11,825 nt of DNA from DATBMY01 sp036554605. GTDB lineage: Bacteria; Acidobacteriota; Blastocatellia; UBA7656. The notes beneath the pieces were generated by a model. That model worked only from the letters and a program-made list of their open reading frames with translations, made no database searches and was not told the DNA's origin. The position numbers and the translations under genes were made by a program. Below are positions 1-6,621 of this stretch, piece by piece. Where the stretch lies: the NCBI GenBank assembly GCA_036554605.1, contig DATBMY010000168.1, forward strand, positions 1 to 11,825, written 5' to 3'. Every line of letters starts with the position of its first letter. Position 1 is the stretch's first letter.

Positions 1-1180
1 TGAAGGTGTGATCGACGCGCACCGAACCGACCAGGCTATAGTAGTCGAACGGGAACTGGCCGCTTGCGCTCTCAAACAGCGACATCGTGCTCGGCTTGGT
101 CGAGATCGCTCCGCGCAGCCCGGTCGACAGCGGCGCGAAAGGCGGCACCGCGTCAAGGAAACTAAACAGCGATATCTGCCCCGCGGTCAGGTTGAAGAGA
201 TCCGGGTCGTTGAGCAGGTTTACAAACGATGTCTGCTTCTGATTCAAGCCCTCGAAAGCGCCAAACAAAAACGTCTTGTCCCTGCGCAGCGGCCCGCCGA
301 CCGAGCCGCCATACTGCTGGCGGTTGAACGGTGATATGCCATCCGGGTTAAAGTCGAAGGCATTGCGCGCATCGAAGACGTTATGGCGGAAATAGCCAAA
401 CAGGCTGCCGTGCCAGTCGTTCGTGCCGGTCTTGGAAACGATGTTGACGACGCCGCCGTAGGCGCCTCCGTATTCGGCGTTGTAGCTGTTACGGTTGACT
501 TGAAATTCCTGGACGGCTTCCTGGCTGACCACTTCGCGCGAAGCTCCGGCGTTGGTGTCCGTGGAAGCGCCGTCGACCATGATCGAATTGCCGCGCCCGT
601 TGCTGCCGCCGAACGAAAGGCCCGATTGCGGGGTTTGCGCGACGCGATAATCGGTTGAGTCGTTGATCTTTTCGGCGCTGCTGACGCCCGGCGTCAGCAT
701 GGCGAAATCGAGATAGTTGCGCCGGTTGATCGGCAGGCTGCTGATCTGTTTGTTGCCGATCACGCTCGATTGCTGTGTGCGTTCAACCTCGATGACGTCA
801 GGGCCGGCCTCGACATTGACTTCGGATTGCACGCCGCTGACGCCGAGCGTCACCGGAAGGCTGGCCACCTGGCCGACGTTCAACTGTATGTTAGTCAGGT
901 TCTGGGTCACGAAGCCCGCGGCTTCGACCTTCATGTTATAAGTGCCCGGCTGGAGAGAAAGAATGACATATGTGCCACTGTCGTCTGATTTGACCGTGCG
1001 CGTCGTGCCCTTATTAATATCGGTAACCGTTATGGCAGCGCTGGCAACCGCGGCGCCGTTCGGGTCAGTGACCTGCCCCCTGATTTCTGAAGTGGAAACT
1101 GATGCCTGCGGGAAGACCAGCTCGACTCTGACCGCCAGCAGCAGCATTAGAAGCAGCGTTAGCTTCTTCATTTTTCTCAT
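1..1180 (-). CDS. TonB-dependent receptor with N-terminal carboxypeptidase-regulatory domain (partial, C-terminus off the left edge)
   Basis: Outer-membrane beta-barrel receptor of the large acidobacterial type; such proteins import oligosaccharides, siderophores or other large ligands using TonB energy, but the ligand cannot be told from this part. The reading frame is open from ATG 1180 to the left edge (393 residues, no frameshift). Residues 1-25 form a signal peptide (MRKMKK, then a Leu-rich core). Residues 33-113 are a carboxypeptidase-regulatory-like domain (RGQVTDPNGAAVASAAITV, later GTYVILSLQPGTY). Residues 135-252 are the plug (LPINRRNYLDFAMLTPGV; MVDGASTDTN; EFQVNRNSYNAEYGGAYGG; VNIVSKTGTN), and the first barrel strands begin near 256 (WHGSLFGYFRHNVFDARNAF). 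The start is set by GGAGG six bases upstream of ATG 1180; the next ATG, three codons in, is too far away. Family members usually exceed 900 residues, so more than half is missing here. The family call is secure; the substrate is unknown. Confidence 0.93.
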   Translation of the reverse strand, partial: MRKMKKLTLLLMLLLAVRVELVFPQASVSTSEIRGQVTDPNGAAVASAAITVTDINKGTTRTVKSDDSGTYVILSLQPGTYNMKVEAAGFVTQNLTNIQLNVGQVASLPVTLGVSGVQSEVNVEAGPDVIEVERTQQSSVIGNKQISSLPINRRNYLDFAMLTPGVSSAEKINDSTDYRVAQTPQSGLSFGGSNGRGNSIMVDGASTDTNAGASREVVSQEAVQEFQVNRNSYNAEYGGAYGGVVNIVSKTGTNDWHGSLFGYFRHNVFDARNAFDFNPDGISPFNRQQYGGSVGGPLRRDKTFLFGAFEGLNQKQTSFVNLLNDPDLFNLTAGQISLFSFLDAVPPFAPLSTGLRGAISTKPSTMSLFESASGQFPFDYYSLVGSVRVDHTF

Positions 1181-1786
1181 AGCGTGCCTCCTTTACCTGC
1201 TGTGTCATAGCTTTTGAAGCGTAAGCGATAGACTCGCAGGTCTGTCGGGTATGATGCCCAAGTGCATTTCGCAAAGCAGACCGCAACGGCCTCCGCCGGA
1301 GTGACGGACCGCGGTTCGCGACCCCCGGGAGCGGCGTTCCGGTACTCTGTAGCCGGAGTCTTTATGAATAGCTGTGGCCGTGCTTATCATTGCAACAATT
1401 GCTAGAAGAATCGAATTCACTCAACTCACGGTTGCAGAAGGTCGTTCATTGAAATATCTACTCCGCTCCGGCATCGTCGCCCGGATGACATAGCTGTGCC
1501 AAAGCGGCTTTGCCGAAGTATCAAGCCATGTTAAGAAGCCCGGCGGTACAAGACTAGGACCAGCATCACGGCTGCTCGTGACGGCGGTCACTATAGATGA
1601 CAAGTCAAGGTAAGGAGTGAGGTCGGTACCGGCCGCGGTAGCGGGCGGGTCTGACAGAGTGCGCGCCCTCTACCCACATCCCGGTGTGCCGCTCTTGAAG
1701 GCGGCGAAGGGGCTATTAGCTTTCGAGCTGGTGAAATGCCACCGCTATGCGGGGTTGCGTTGCTTGAGACAGGATGGCGCTAGAAC
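1181..1786. other. Intergenic stretch, no convincing gene
   Basis: About 600 bp between the receptor start and the end of the SnoaL-like gene. The short open frames here lack ribosome sites and recognisable protein patterns. A plus-strand frame from GTG 1617 to TAA 1788-1790 (57 codons) is open, but it runs through a palindrome and matches no family I recognise. The left part must contain the receptor promoter, but I could not pick a clear -35/-10 pair. The one structured element is the palindrome at 1629-1648, listed separately. Confidence 0.6.
1629..1648. repeat. REP-like palindrome
   Basis: CCGGCCGC, loop GGTA, then GCGGGCGG: an eight-base-pair GC stem with one mismatch and a tetraloop, flanked by TCGGTA on the left and GTCTGAC on the right. 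Short GC-rich palindromes like this in intergenic DNA are typical of REP-type dispersed elements. Only one copy is visible in this window, so repeat status is inferred from its form. Confidence 0.35.
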
Positions 1787-2203
1787 TTAATTGCCACCTT
1801 CGAGCTGGCGGCGATAATCTTCCGCATCGAAATGGCCGCGTGACCTGGCGATCAGGCCGTCTGCTCCGATCTGCCAGACTTCGTAGCCGCTAATGCGTAC
1901 CGCGCGCCCAGTCCCGCCCGGACCGGTATTGGTCCCCGTGAGCGTCCAGTGATATACGGGGCCTCCGTCTTCCGTGCGCAGCCCATCCATAGCGACTCGC
2001 ATATCTGGGAAGGCGGTCATGAATTCTTGCGCGACCGCGGTGATCGCTTCGCGCCCCACCGCCGGAGCCGCATCGTTGACGCTGAGCGAGCCGTCCTGCG
2101 CATAAAACGAAGCCACGCGCGCCGCGTCCTGGCTACACCACGCGGCGGTATAGGCTTCGGCGAAGCTTTGCAAACGGGCTGTGTCTTTCGCTGAATTCGT
2201 CAT
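1787..2203 (-). CDS. SnoaL/NTF2-like small protein
   Basis: A 138-residue soluble protein of the NTF2-like superfamily (SnoaL-like or DUF4440-like). Members form a curved sheet with a deep pocket and act as isomerases, cyclases, hydrolases or simple binding proteins, so the name does not give a reaction. Visible family signs are the N-terminal helix AEAYTAAWCSQDAARVASFY, then GREAITAVAQEFMTAFPDMRV, the strand YHWTLTGTNTGPGGTGR and the closing part GYEVWQIGADGLIARSRGHF. The frame is open for 18 more codons upstream, but GGGAGG at 2211-2216 lies seven bases before ATG 2203 and decides the start. It lies downstream of the secreted 354-residue gene, with a terminator-like hairpin between them, so it is probably transcribed separately. 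No signal peptide is seen, so it is likely cytoplasmic. Confidence 0.85.
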   Translation of the reverse strand: MTNSAKDTARLQSFAEAYTAAWCSQDAARVASFYAQDGSLSVNDAAPAVGREAITAVAQEFMTAFPDMRVAMDGLRTEDGGPVYHWTLTGTNTGPGGTGRAVRISGYEVWQIGADGLIARSRGHFDAEDYRRQLEGGN

Positions 2204-2210
2204 ACCACAT

Positions 2211-2216
2211 CCTCCC
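2211..2216 (-). promoter_or_regulatory. Ribosome binding site that sets the SnoaL-like start
   Basis: On the minus strand this reads GGGAGG, seven bases before ATG 2203. It makes that ATG the start rather than the ATG 18 codons upstream at 2257, which has no comparable site. Confidence 0.7.
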
Positions 2217-2257
2217 ATCCATCCGGCATCATGGCAATAATCTATAACCCAAAGCAA

Positions 2258-2275
2258 GAGGGCCGTAAGGCCCTC
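2258..2275 (-). terminator. Terminator-like hairpin
   Basis: A perfect seven-base-pair GC stem (GAGGGCC, loop GTAA, GGCCCTC). On the minus strand it is followed by TTGCTTT, a weak T-tract. It lies downstream of the secreted 354-residue gene and of the tRNA-like remnant, and upstream of the SnoaL-like gene, so it most likely ends minus-strand transcripts arriving from the right. The T-tract is imperfect, so efficiency is uncertain. Confidence 0.55.
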
Positions 2276-2283
2276 CGGTGTGC

Positions 2284-2348
2284 GTGTGGGACAGGTTTTG
2301 AACCTGTGACATGCAATATTATGAGCCCGACTTATTCTATCAATACTA
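2284..2348 (-). pseudogene. Decayed tRNA-like sequence (CAU anticodon type)
   Basis: Read on the minus strand, this holds in order: a D-loop-like TTGATAGAATAA (2332-2343), GTCGGGCTCATAA (2319-2331), which matches the 5' anticodon strand and CAU loop of bacterial initiator tRNA, a perfect T-arm (ACAGG, loop TTCAAAA, CCTGT; 2291-2307) and CCCACAC (2284-2290) where the acceptor 3' strand belongs. The 3' anticodon strand (TATTG) does not pair with TCGGG, and no GTGTGGG exists for the 5' acceptor strand, so it cannot fold as a tRNA. Its D-arm end abuts the TAG stop of the upstream gene. The T-arm can also be drawn as a plain inverted repeat, ACAGGTT-TTG-AACCTGT, so a chance hairpin or an operator is the alternative reading. 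Confidence 0.4.
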
Positions 2349-3410
2349 CTTGATCTTCCTCGCCCTCAATTCCTGCCCCTGCTCTTTGAGAACCATGTAG
2401 GTTACTTTCCCCGTGGTCTCTTTGTGAAAGATCACCGATTCGTTTGCCCCTCTATAGAAGAATGTAGTCTCGGATTCAGGAAAGATTTCGATCTTATCCG
2501 CCAGCCCTGACCTCTGCGTCAATAGCCTATCGCCTTCTCTCGTGACCGTGAAACTGAGCCCTGGCCCTAGCTCATACTCTCCCACGTATGCCTCGTAGAT
2601 TTTCGGGTCGACTCTGGCTGCCTGCCGTTCGAGCGGTATCCTGGATGAGTGCGTGGCAAATAGCTGCCAGTTGCCCTGCCGTCTAATGTACGTATCCGTG
2701 AAGCGGATTTTGCTTCTTCGCGCCTGTTCTCCTACCCGGACCTCAATATTATTAATCCCGGTCACAATCGCAGTCTCCCCGATTACGCGCACCCTCAGCT
2801 GTTCCAATCTGAAAAACCTCTTGATACTTTCAGAGGAGAGCTTCAAATTTCCCAATAACGCCTCTTTGGAGGCAATCCTGCCCTCGGGAGAAGCGACGCT
2901 TAGCTCGCCGGCATAGAGTCGACCCAAGAAATCGAGGTCCAGGCTTGACTCCGCATCGAACCTCTTTTGTGTTATCTCTCTCAGCTCCTGCTCGTCGATA
3001 AACATCCTCTTTTCTTCGGCCGTCGCGGCGCGTACCTCTTCGACTCGTATCTCGTAGCGCCCGGCCGCCGCCTTATCAAAAGGGCGCACCTCGATATGGT
3101 ATTTGCCGTTAGCCCGGGCCTGAAACATCACTCTCTCCTGCCCCTGACCTCCGGTCGGGCTATCTTCCTCGATGATCTGTTTGCCGGATGGGTCGAATAC
3201 GACAACTACCGCGTCTATGCCGTACTGTGTGACTACCAGTTTCATAAGCTGCCCGGAAGAAAGCCCGACCTGGTATCGGTGTTTATCGGTTGCTGTTAAC
3301 TCCCGGCTTACCGGCTTGCCTTGTTCAAGCATAGTCGATGCTTCCTGCGCCGCAATAGTCGTGTAGATACAGGTGAGCAATATTAGTGAAGCGGTAAATA
3401 GACTTTTCAT
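2346..3410 (-). CDS. Secreted protein with PPC, NTF2-like and DUF3471-like domains
   Basis: A 354-residue exported protein of unknown function with three apparent domains. Residues 1-21 are a signal peptide (MKSLFTASLILLTCIYTTIA, cleavage probably before QEAS). Residues 28-125 resemble a bacterial pre-peptidase C-terminal (PPC) beta-sandwich: ELTATDKHRYQVGLSSGQ, VVVFDPSGKQI, GKYHIEVRP and AGRYEIRVEE. Residues 135-260 are NTF2-like of the DUF4440 kind, starting with a long helix (EEKRMFIDEQELREITQKRF) and ending FTDTYIRRQGNWQLFATHSS. Residues 270-354 match the small beta domain often found after beta-lactamase-like proteins (DUF3471-like: YEAYVGEYELGPG, FTVTREGDRLL). No protease or lactamase active site is visible, so it probably binds a ligand at the cell surface or in the periplasm. 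AAAGG nine bases before ATG 3410 supports the start. Domain calls were made by eye. Confidence 0.85.
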   Translation of the reverse strand: MKSLFTASLILLTCIYTTIAAQEASTMLEQGKPVSRELTATDKHRYQVGLSSGQLMKLVVTQYGIDAVVVVFDPSGKQIIEEDSPTGGQGQERVMFQARANGKYHIEVRPFDKAAAGRYEIRVEEVRAATAEEKRMFIDEQELREITQKRFDAESSLDLDFLGRLYAGELSVASPEGRIASKEALLGNLKLSSESIKRFFRLEQLRVRVIGETAIVTGINNIEVRVGEQARRSKIRFTDTYIRRQGNWQLFATHSSRIPLERQAARVDPKIYEAYVGEYELGPGLSFTVTREGDRLLTQRSGLADKIEIFPESETTFFYRGANESVIFHKETTGKVTYMVLKEQGQELRARKIK

Positions 3411-3813
3411 AGCATTCTACCTTTCTTTGATTTGATAAGTGCGGGGCAGCGCTTATTCAGCCGGTGCGCCCCAAAGCCAAATTGGTGACCAGTAATCGCT
3501 ATTATGCGCCTTAATGGGAAGTTGCCGAACTTTCCGTAATATTACCGGCGGAAACGAAACTTTCTGGCGGAATCTAATCGAAAGACTTGCTCGCGGCGAT
3601 CCCGCCCCGGCAATATGGCTGGCTCGGCTTGATATAAGGCTTAAACTAGAGAGGACGAGCGGGCCTGTTGCCCCCGGATGTCGGAGGACTGCCGCATCTC
3701 CGGTTGAATGCAGGTGCCAATCATAATTATGCTTGCCAGAGTGCCACCAGTTGATAGACCTTGAGCGAGGCTCGGATCGTCGAAGAGTGTGCATAAAGGA
3801 GAGAGTCGAAATA
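3411..3813. other. Divergent intergenic region
   Basis: About 400 bp between two divergently transcribed genes. It should carry promoters for both the secreted protein (minus) and the methyltransferase (plus). AT-rich stretches such as CATAAT-like and GATATAAG sequences are present, but none forms a convincing -35/-10 pair. Frames open here on both strands lack family patterns. A weak inverted repeat CGGAG (3682-3686) and CTCCG (3698-3702) was noted. Confidence 0.55.
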
Positions 3814-4485
3814 ATGACGGACCCTTCAAGAGATTACCTCCGGGCGGCGCGTTACGACTGGATACTGCCGCTTTATGACCCCGTGATGAGGCTGCTTGGG
3901 GCTGATGAGGCAAGAGACGCTCTTCTCGATCAAGGGTCAATTCGGCCCGGTGACCGCGTTCTCGACATAGGATGTGGCACCGGCACTTTTGCCACGCTGA
4001 TCAAGCGGCTCCATCCAGACGTCGAAGTGGTTGGACTCGATCCGGATCCGAAGGCGCTTGCGCGAGCGAGGCGCAAGGCGGAACGTGAGTCCGTCGAAGT
4101 ACGGTTCGACCAGGGGTTCGCCGACGCACTCCCGTATCCAGAGGCTTCCTTCGATAGAGTATTTTCCTCTTTTATGTTTCATCATCTCAGCAGGGAGGAG
4201 AAGGAAGGAACGCTGCGAGAGGTTCGGCGTGTTCTCAAACCGGATGGCACACTTCACCTGCTCGATTTCGGAGGGCCGGAGTCGAGCGCGGATGGCTTTC
4301 TGTCCCGCTTGCTCTATTCGAGACACGGACTGAAAGATAATTCCGAAGAGCGAGTTCTTTCCCTGATGAAGCAGGCTGGATATGCCGACCCCGAGAAGGT
4401 AAAGCAGGGAAGCAGGTTCTTTGGTCTTCTGGATATTTACTATTTCCGGGCGTGGTCTAGTCCGTCGCTCGATAAAAGCACGTAA
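3814..4485 (+). CDS. Class I SAM-dependent methyltransferase
   Basis: A 223-residue cytoplasmic enzyme of the UbiE/MenG-like Methyltransf_11 type that transfers a methyl group from S-adenosylmethionine; the acceptor is unknown. Motif I is VLDIGCGTG (residues 49-57), the acidic residue ending strand 2 is D76 in VVGLDPDPKAL, motif II lies around SFDRVFSSFMFHHL (residues 112-125) and motif III is RVLKPDGTLHLLDF (139-152). The N-terminus RYDWILPLYDPVMRLLG resembles the helix that caps the pocket in UbiE-like enzymes. The frame is open 27 codons further upstream, but those residues look unlike the family, and a purine-rich AAAGGAGAGAG at 3795-3805 precedes ATG 3814. Length is normal for the family. 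It seems to be a single-gene unit: the next plus-strand gene starts 233 bp on. Confidence 0.9.
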   Translation: MTDPSRDYLRAARYDWILPLYDPVMRLLGADEARDALLDQGSIRPGDRVLDIGCGTGTFATLIKRLHPDVEVVGLDPDPKALARARRKAERESVEVRFDQGFADALPYPEASFDRVFSSFMFHHLSREEKEGTLREVRRVLKPDGTLHLLDFGGPESSADGFLSRLLYSRHGLKDNSEERVLSLMKQAGYADPEKVKQGSRFFGLLDIYYFRAWSSPSLDKST

Positions 4486-4587
4486 GCTTTCATCTGCTTA
4501 AGCGCGCAACTGTATAACTTCGTCATAGGAGCTTGGCGCGATTCAATATAGGCGACCGCTGGTGGCATGACCTTCAAGGGATCGGCA

Positions 4588-4617
4588 TTGACTTGCTCGC
4601 CCGAGCCGTTCTAATCT
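4588..4617 (+). promoter_or_regulatory. Weak promoter candidate for the M48 protease
   Basis: TTGACT (4588-4593), an 18-base spacer and TAATCT (4612-4617). The -35 box is good (five of six) but the -10 box is poor (three of six). It would give an untranslated leader of roughly 95 bases before ATG 4719. Offered as the best pair in the 233-bp gap, not as a firm call. Confidence 0.25.
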
Positions 4618-4718
4618 TGATCAGTATCTCTGCAACCCAACCCTGACAAGGGACTACGAACCAATTTCGGGTATCGACTCTTTGACCCACGAGATCTCAC
4701 ATCAAGGGGTAAATCAGT

Positions 4719-5447
4719 ATGAATAATCGTCTGTCGTCAAGGGCAATAGTTGTCGCAATTGCTCTCGGGGTGCTTCTACATGCGAGCGCAGCGGCCCAGA
4801 CCCGGCTCAAGCCGGGAATGAATCTCTTCTCAGTGCGTGAAGACGTGGAGATCGGCCGCCGTTACGCTTATGAAATAGACCGCAAGTATCGCACCCGCTA
4901 CGACCCGCGCGTGCATAGAATCGGCCGACGACTGGCCTCCCGTTCAACGATGCCAAACCTACCCTGGCGATTCCGCGTCATCGAGCGCGGCGAGGTGAAT
5001 GCCTTCGCGCTGCCGGGTGGCTATGTTTACGTGACGAGCGGACTGCTCCGCTCAGCGCGCAGCGAAGATCAGCTCGCCGGGGTGCTTGCTCACGAGATCA
5101 TGCACGTCACCTTGCGGCATGGCACGAATCAGGCATCGAAGGCGATGCTGGTGCAGATGCCGTTTCAAGTGCTGGGCGGCGCGCTCGGGCGCGGACTTGG
5201 CGGCAATCTGGCGCGGCTCGGGATCGGCTTTGGGCTTAACTCGCTGTTGCTTCGCTATAGCCGCAAAGCCGAGACTCAATCGGACGTCGGCGCGGTACAG
5301 TTGATGAGTCGCGCCGGGTACGACCCGCGCGGGCTTGCAAGTTTCTTGTCGAGGCTCGAGGGCAGCGGCGCGGAGTTCTTCTCGGATCACCCGAACCCTT
5401 CGAACCGCGTCCGGCGCGTCGAGCAGGAAATGAGACTGCTCAGATAA
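4719..5447 (+). CDS. Secreted M48-family zinc metalloprotease
   Basis: A 242-residue exported peptidase related to the periplasmic M48 group (BepA and LoiP-like), whose members degrade or assemble envelope proteins. Residues 1-26 are a signal peptide (hydrophobic core IVVAIALGVLL, cleavage near ASAAA-Q). The zinc site is HEIMH at residues 125-129 in LAGVLAHEIMHVTLRHG, and E185 in KAETQSDVGA is the expected third ligand, with D189 in the usual place. Upstream NAFALPGGYVYVTSGLL (94-110) and downstream LMSRAGYDPRGL and HPNPSNRVRRV are both typical of the family. There is no TPR region, so it is the short form. The Gly-rich part at 153-175 (GGALGRGLGGNLARLGIGFG) is common in this group. AAGGGG nine bases before ATG 4719 supports the start. 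The specific target is unknown. Confidence 0.93.
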   Translation: MNNRLSSRAIVVAIALGVLLHASAAAQTRLKPGMNLFSVREDVEIGRRYAYEIDRKYRTRYDPRVHRIGRRLASRSTMPNLPWRFRVIERGEVNAFALPGGYVYVTSGLLRSARSEDQLAGVLAHEIMHVTLRHGTNQASKAMLVQMPFQVLGGALGRGLGGNLARLGIGFGLNSLLLRYSRKAETQSDVGAVQLMSRAGYDPRGLASFLSRLEGSGAEFFSDHPNPSNRVRRVEQEMRLLR

Positions 5448-5758
5448 ACTCTGTCTTCGACCACATGTCGGCGGTCACTCGCGGCTTATGGGCTTGCGGT
5501 CGGCCCCGACTTGTCGCCGCACTCCAAACTGTACACTTTGCTACAGCCACGCCGGCTGCCGAGAATCTGCTAGACTCGCCCGGCTTTCGCGCGTAGAATA
5601 GGCGCAGCCTTGAAGGCGACCACGTAACCAACCCTCGTAGCTTCGAATCTCGGGAGGACCTTAAAGGAATCGGCTGGAAAAGTCGTTCGCAAAAGGTCCT
5701 TAAAAAGTCCGAAAAAGGTTCGCCCGGTTATGGCGAAACAGATCAACCATTTATACAT
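5448..5758. other. Non-coding stretch with inverted repeat
   Basis: About 310 bp after the protease with no gene I can support. It contains inverted arms AGGACCTT (5655-5662) and AAGGTCCT (5693-5700) separated by 30 bases, and a small hairpin TTCGCC / GGCGAA (5719-5737, seven-base loop). No T-tract follows either in a useful position, and I see no clear terminator directly behind the protease. Confidence 0.55.
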
Positions 5759-5914
5759 ATGGTGCTGGTAAAGAACGCTCAAACAGTGGTCGACAAGCGG
5801 ACAGTACTCGATGCGGTCTGGCCGGGGGTGGCCGTCGAAGAAGGGGGACTCAAGCGCAACATCTCTTTGCTAAGGAAAGCACTGGGGGAAGATGGCCCGT
5901 TTCATATCAGCTGA
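5759..5914 (+). pseudogene. Remnant of CadC-like winged-helix regulator
   Basis: A 51-codon piece that reads LVKNAQTVVDKRTVLDAVWP followed by VEEGGLKRNISLLRKALGED and then a TGA stop. This is the recognition half of the OmpR/CadC-type winged helix (Trans_reg_C), which in Acidobacteriota is usually followed by a membrane helix and TPR or PD40 repeats. The N-terminal strands of the domain are missing upstream, and the usual closing wing (YIETVPKRGYRF-like) is destroyed right after HIS by the stop at 5912-5914. A +1 shift gives only a poor echo (NSEKGGARS). No ribosome site precedes ATG 5759. It is therefore a fragment of a former regulator gene, not a functional protein. The family is clear despite the short length. 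Confidence 0.75.
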
Positions 5915-5955
5915 ATTCTGAGAAAGGTGGGGCGAGATCCTGCCCGGCCTCACAA

Positions 5956-6423
5956 TCAACTTGGAACCCGATTCCGTAGCTTGAGTATCCACCTCATGCA
6001 CCGGTGGCCGAAGTCTATGGGGTCACAATACATCATCGGGCAGCCCCCAACTATCGGGTCTATCCCCCGCAATTCGCACTCCCGAACGGCCTCCTCAGAG
6101 ACGCTGCCCGCGCCAAACGAGCGGTGAAACCAGACCTGCCCGATTTCGAGTTCCGCGCAATCGCGCACGACCTGGGCCGACACATCGGAATGCGTGGCGA
6201 TCACGACAGCCGTTACCGGCTCGGGCAATGAGCGCAAGTCAGGATAAGAGGGCTCACCTTCCACTTGCGCGGCATTGGGATTGATCGCATAGACTCGATG
6301 GCCCGAATCTCTCAATTTACGGTAAATGGCATTTGCCGGCTGCGCGGAATCTCTGGAAACGCCGGCGACGGCGATCCGCTCATTGTTGAGAAATTCCGCT
6401 ACCTGTGCTGGGACCTGTGGCAT
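5956..6423 (-). CDS. CoA-binding domain protein, YccU-like
   Basis: A 155-residue cytoplasmic protein of the CoA_binding_2 family, a single Rossmann-type domain like that of succinyl-CoA synthetase alpha; members bind CoA or a similar nucleotide, but their biochemical role is poorly known. The first strand and loop are RIAVAGVSRDSAQPANAIYR, followed by GHRVYAINPNAAQVEGEPSY, VTAVVIATHSDVSAQVVRDC, QVWFHRSFGAGSVSEEAV and a C-terminal segment GIDPIVGGCPMMYCDP, which is characteristic of the family. GGAGG six bases before ATG 6423 supports the start. Length matches the family. It is transcribed away from the oxidoreductase operon. The segment downstream holds only the regulator remnant, so it stands alone. 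Confidence 0.9.
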   Translation of the reverse strand: MPQVPAQVAEFLNNERIAVAGVSRDSAQPANAIYRKLRDSGHRVYAINPNAAQVEGEPSYPDLRSLPEPVTAVVIATHSDVSAQVVRDCAELEIGQVWFHRSFGAGSVSEEAVRECELRGIDPIVGGCPMMYCDPIDFGHRCMRWILKLRNRVPS

Positions 6424-6488
6424 ATTCTACCTCCCGGCGAGCAACCACCCCTGATGTGAGATTAGGGTTTATGAATTTAACGCGGCAA

Positions 6489-6500
6489 TGACGTGCGTCA
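6489..6500. promoter_or_regulatory. Short dyad TGACG-TG-CGTCA
   Basis: Five-base inverted arms with a two-base centre, about 65 bp upstream of the CoA-binding gene start. It could be an operator for the leftward gene. Short arms make chance occurrence plausible. Confidence 0.25.
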
Positions 6501-6537
6501 CTATTGAACGTGATGACTGGCACATATTTGGAAGCTT

Positions 6538-6552
6538 GCGGCTCTGAGCCGC
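6538..6552. promoter_or_regulatory. GC hairpin between divergent genes
   Basis: GCGGCT, loop CTG, AGCCGC: a six-base-pair stem with no following T-tract on either strand. It lies in the middle of the divergent gap and may be a structural barrier or part of a regulatory site. Confidence 0.25.
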
Positions 6553-6573
6553 CGCCCTGGCTCAAACTGTATG

Positions 6574-6589
6574 GGCGAATTGACTCGCC
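6574..6589. promoter_or_regulatory. Dyad GGCGA-N6-TCGCC just upstream of the -35 box
   Basis: Inverted five-base arms ending three bases before the -35 box of the operon promoter. The position suits an activator or a second repressor contact. The element is short, so support is limited. Confidence 0.3.
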
Positions 6590-6592
6590 GCG

Positions 6593-6621
6593 TTGACCCC
6601 GATACCAACTGGTATTATACT
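6593..6621 (+). promoter_or_regulatory. Sigma70-type promoter of the oxidoreductase operon
   Basis: TTGACC (6593-6598), an exact 17-base spacer, then TATACT (6616-6621). Both boxes match consensus at five of six and four to five of six, at the ideal distance. It faces the membrane-GMC oxidoreductase gene, with transcription expected from about 6628. This is the best promoter in the window. Confidence 0.6.
6602..6615. promoter_or_regulatory. Operator-like dyad inside the promoter spacer
   Basis: ATACCA-AC-TGGTAT: six-base perfect inverted arms with a two-base centre, lying entirely between the -35 and -10 boxes. A protein bound here would block RNA polymerase, the usual arrangement for TetR- or MarR-type repressors. 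The 17-base spacer is shorter than the 19-20 bases of MerR-type promoters. No regulator gene is intact nearby. Confidence 0.45.

Noticed and set aside
8..658. Two plus-strand open frames opposite the receptor
   Set aside because: The minus strand encodes an unbroken TonB-dependent receptor through this whole stretch; the plus frames have shadow composition.
1617..1790. 57-codon plus-strand frame starting at GTG
   Set aside because: It reads through the REP-like palindrome, has no proper ribosome site and overlaps the end of the opposite gene; no protein family recognised.
4483..4503. TAAGC / GCTTA inverted repeat after the methyltransferase as a terminator
   Set aside because: Only five AT-rich base pairs with an eight-base loop and no T-tract.
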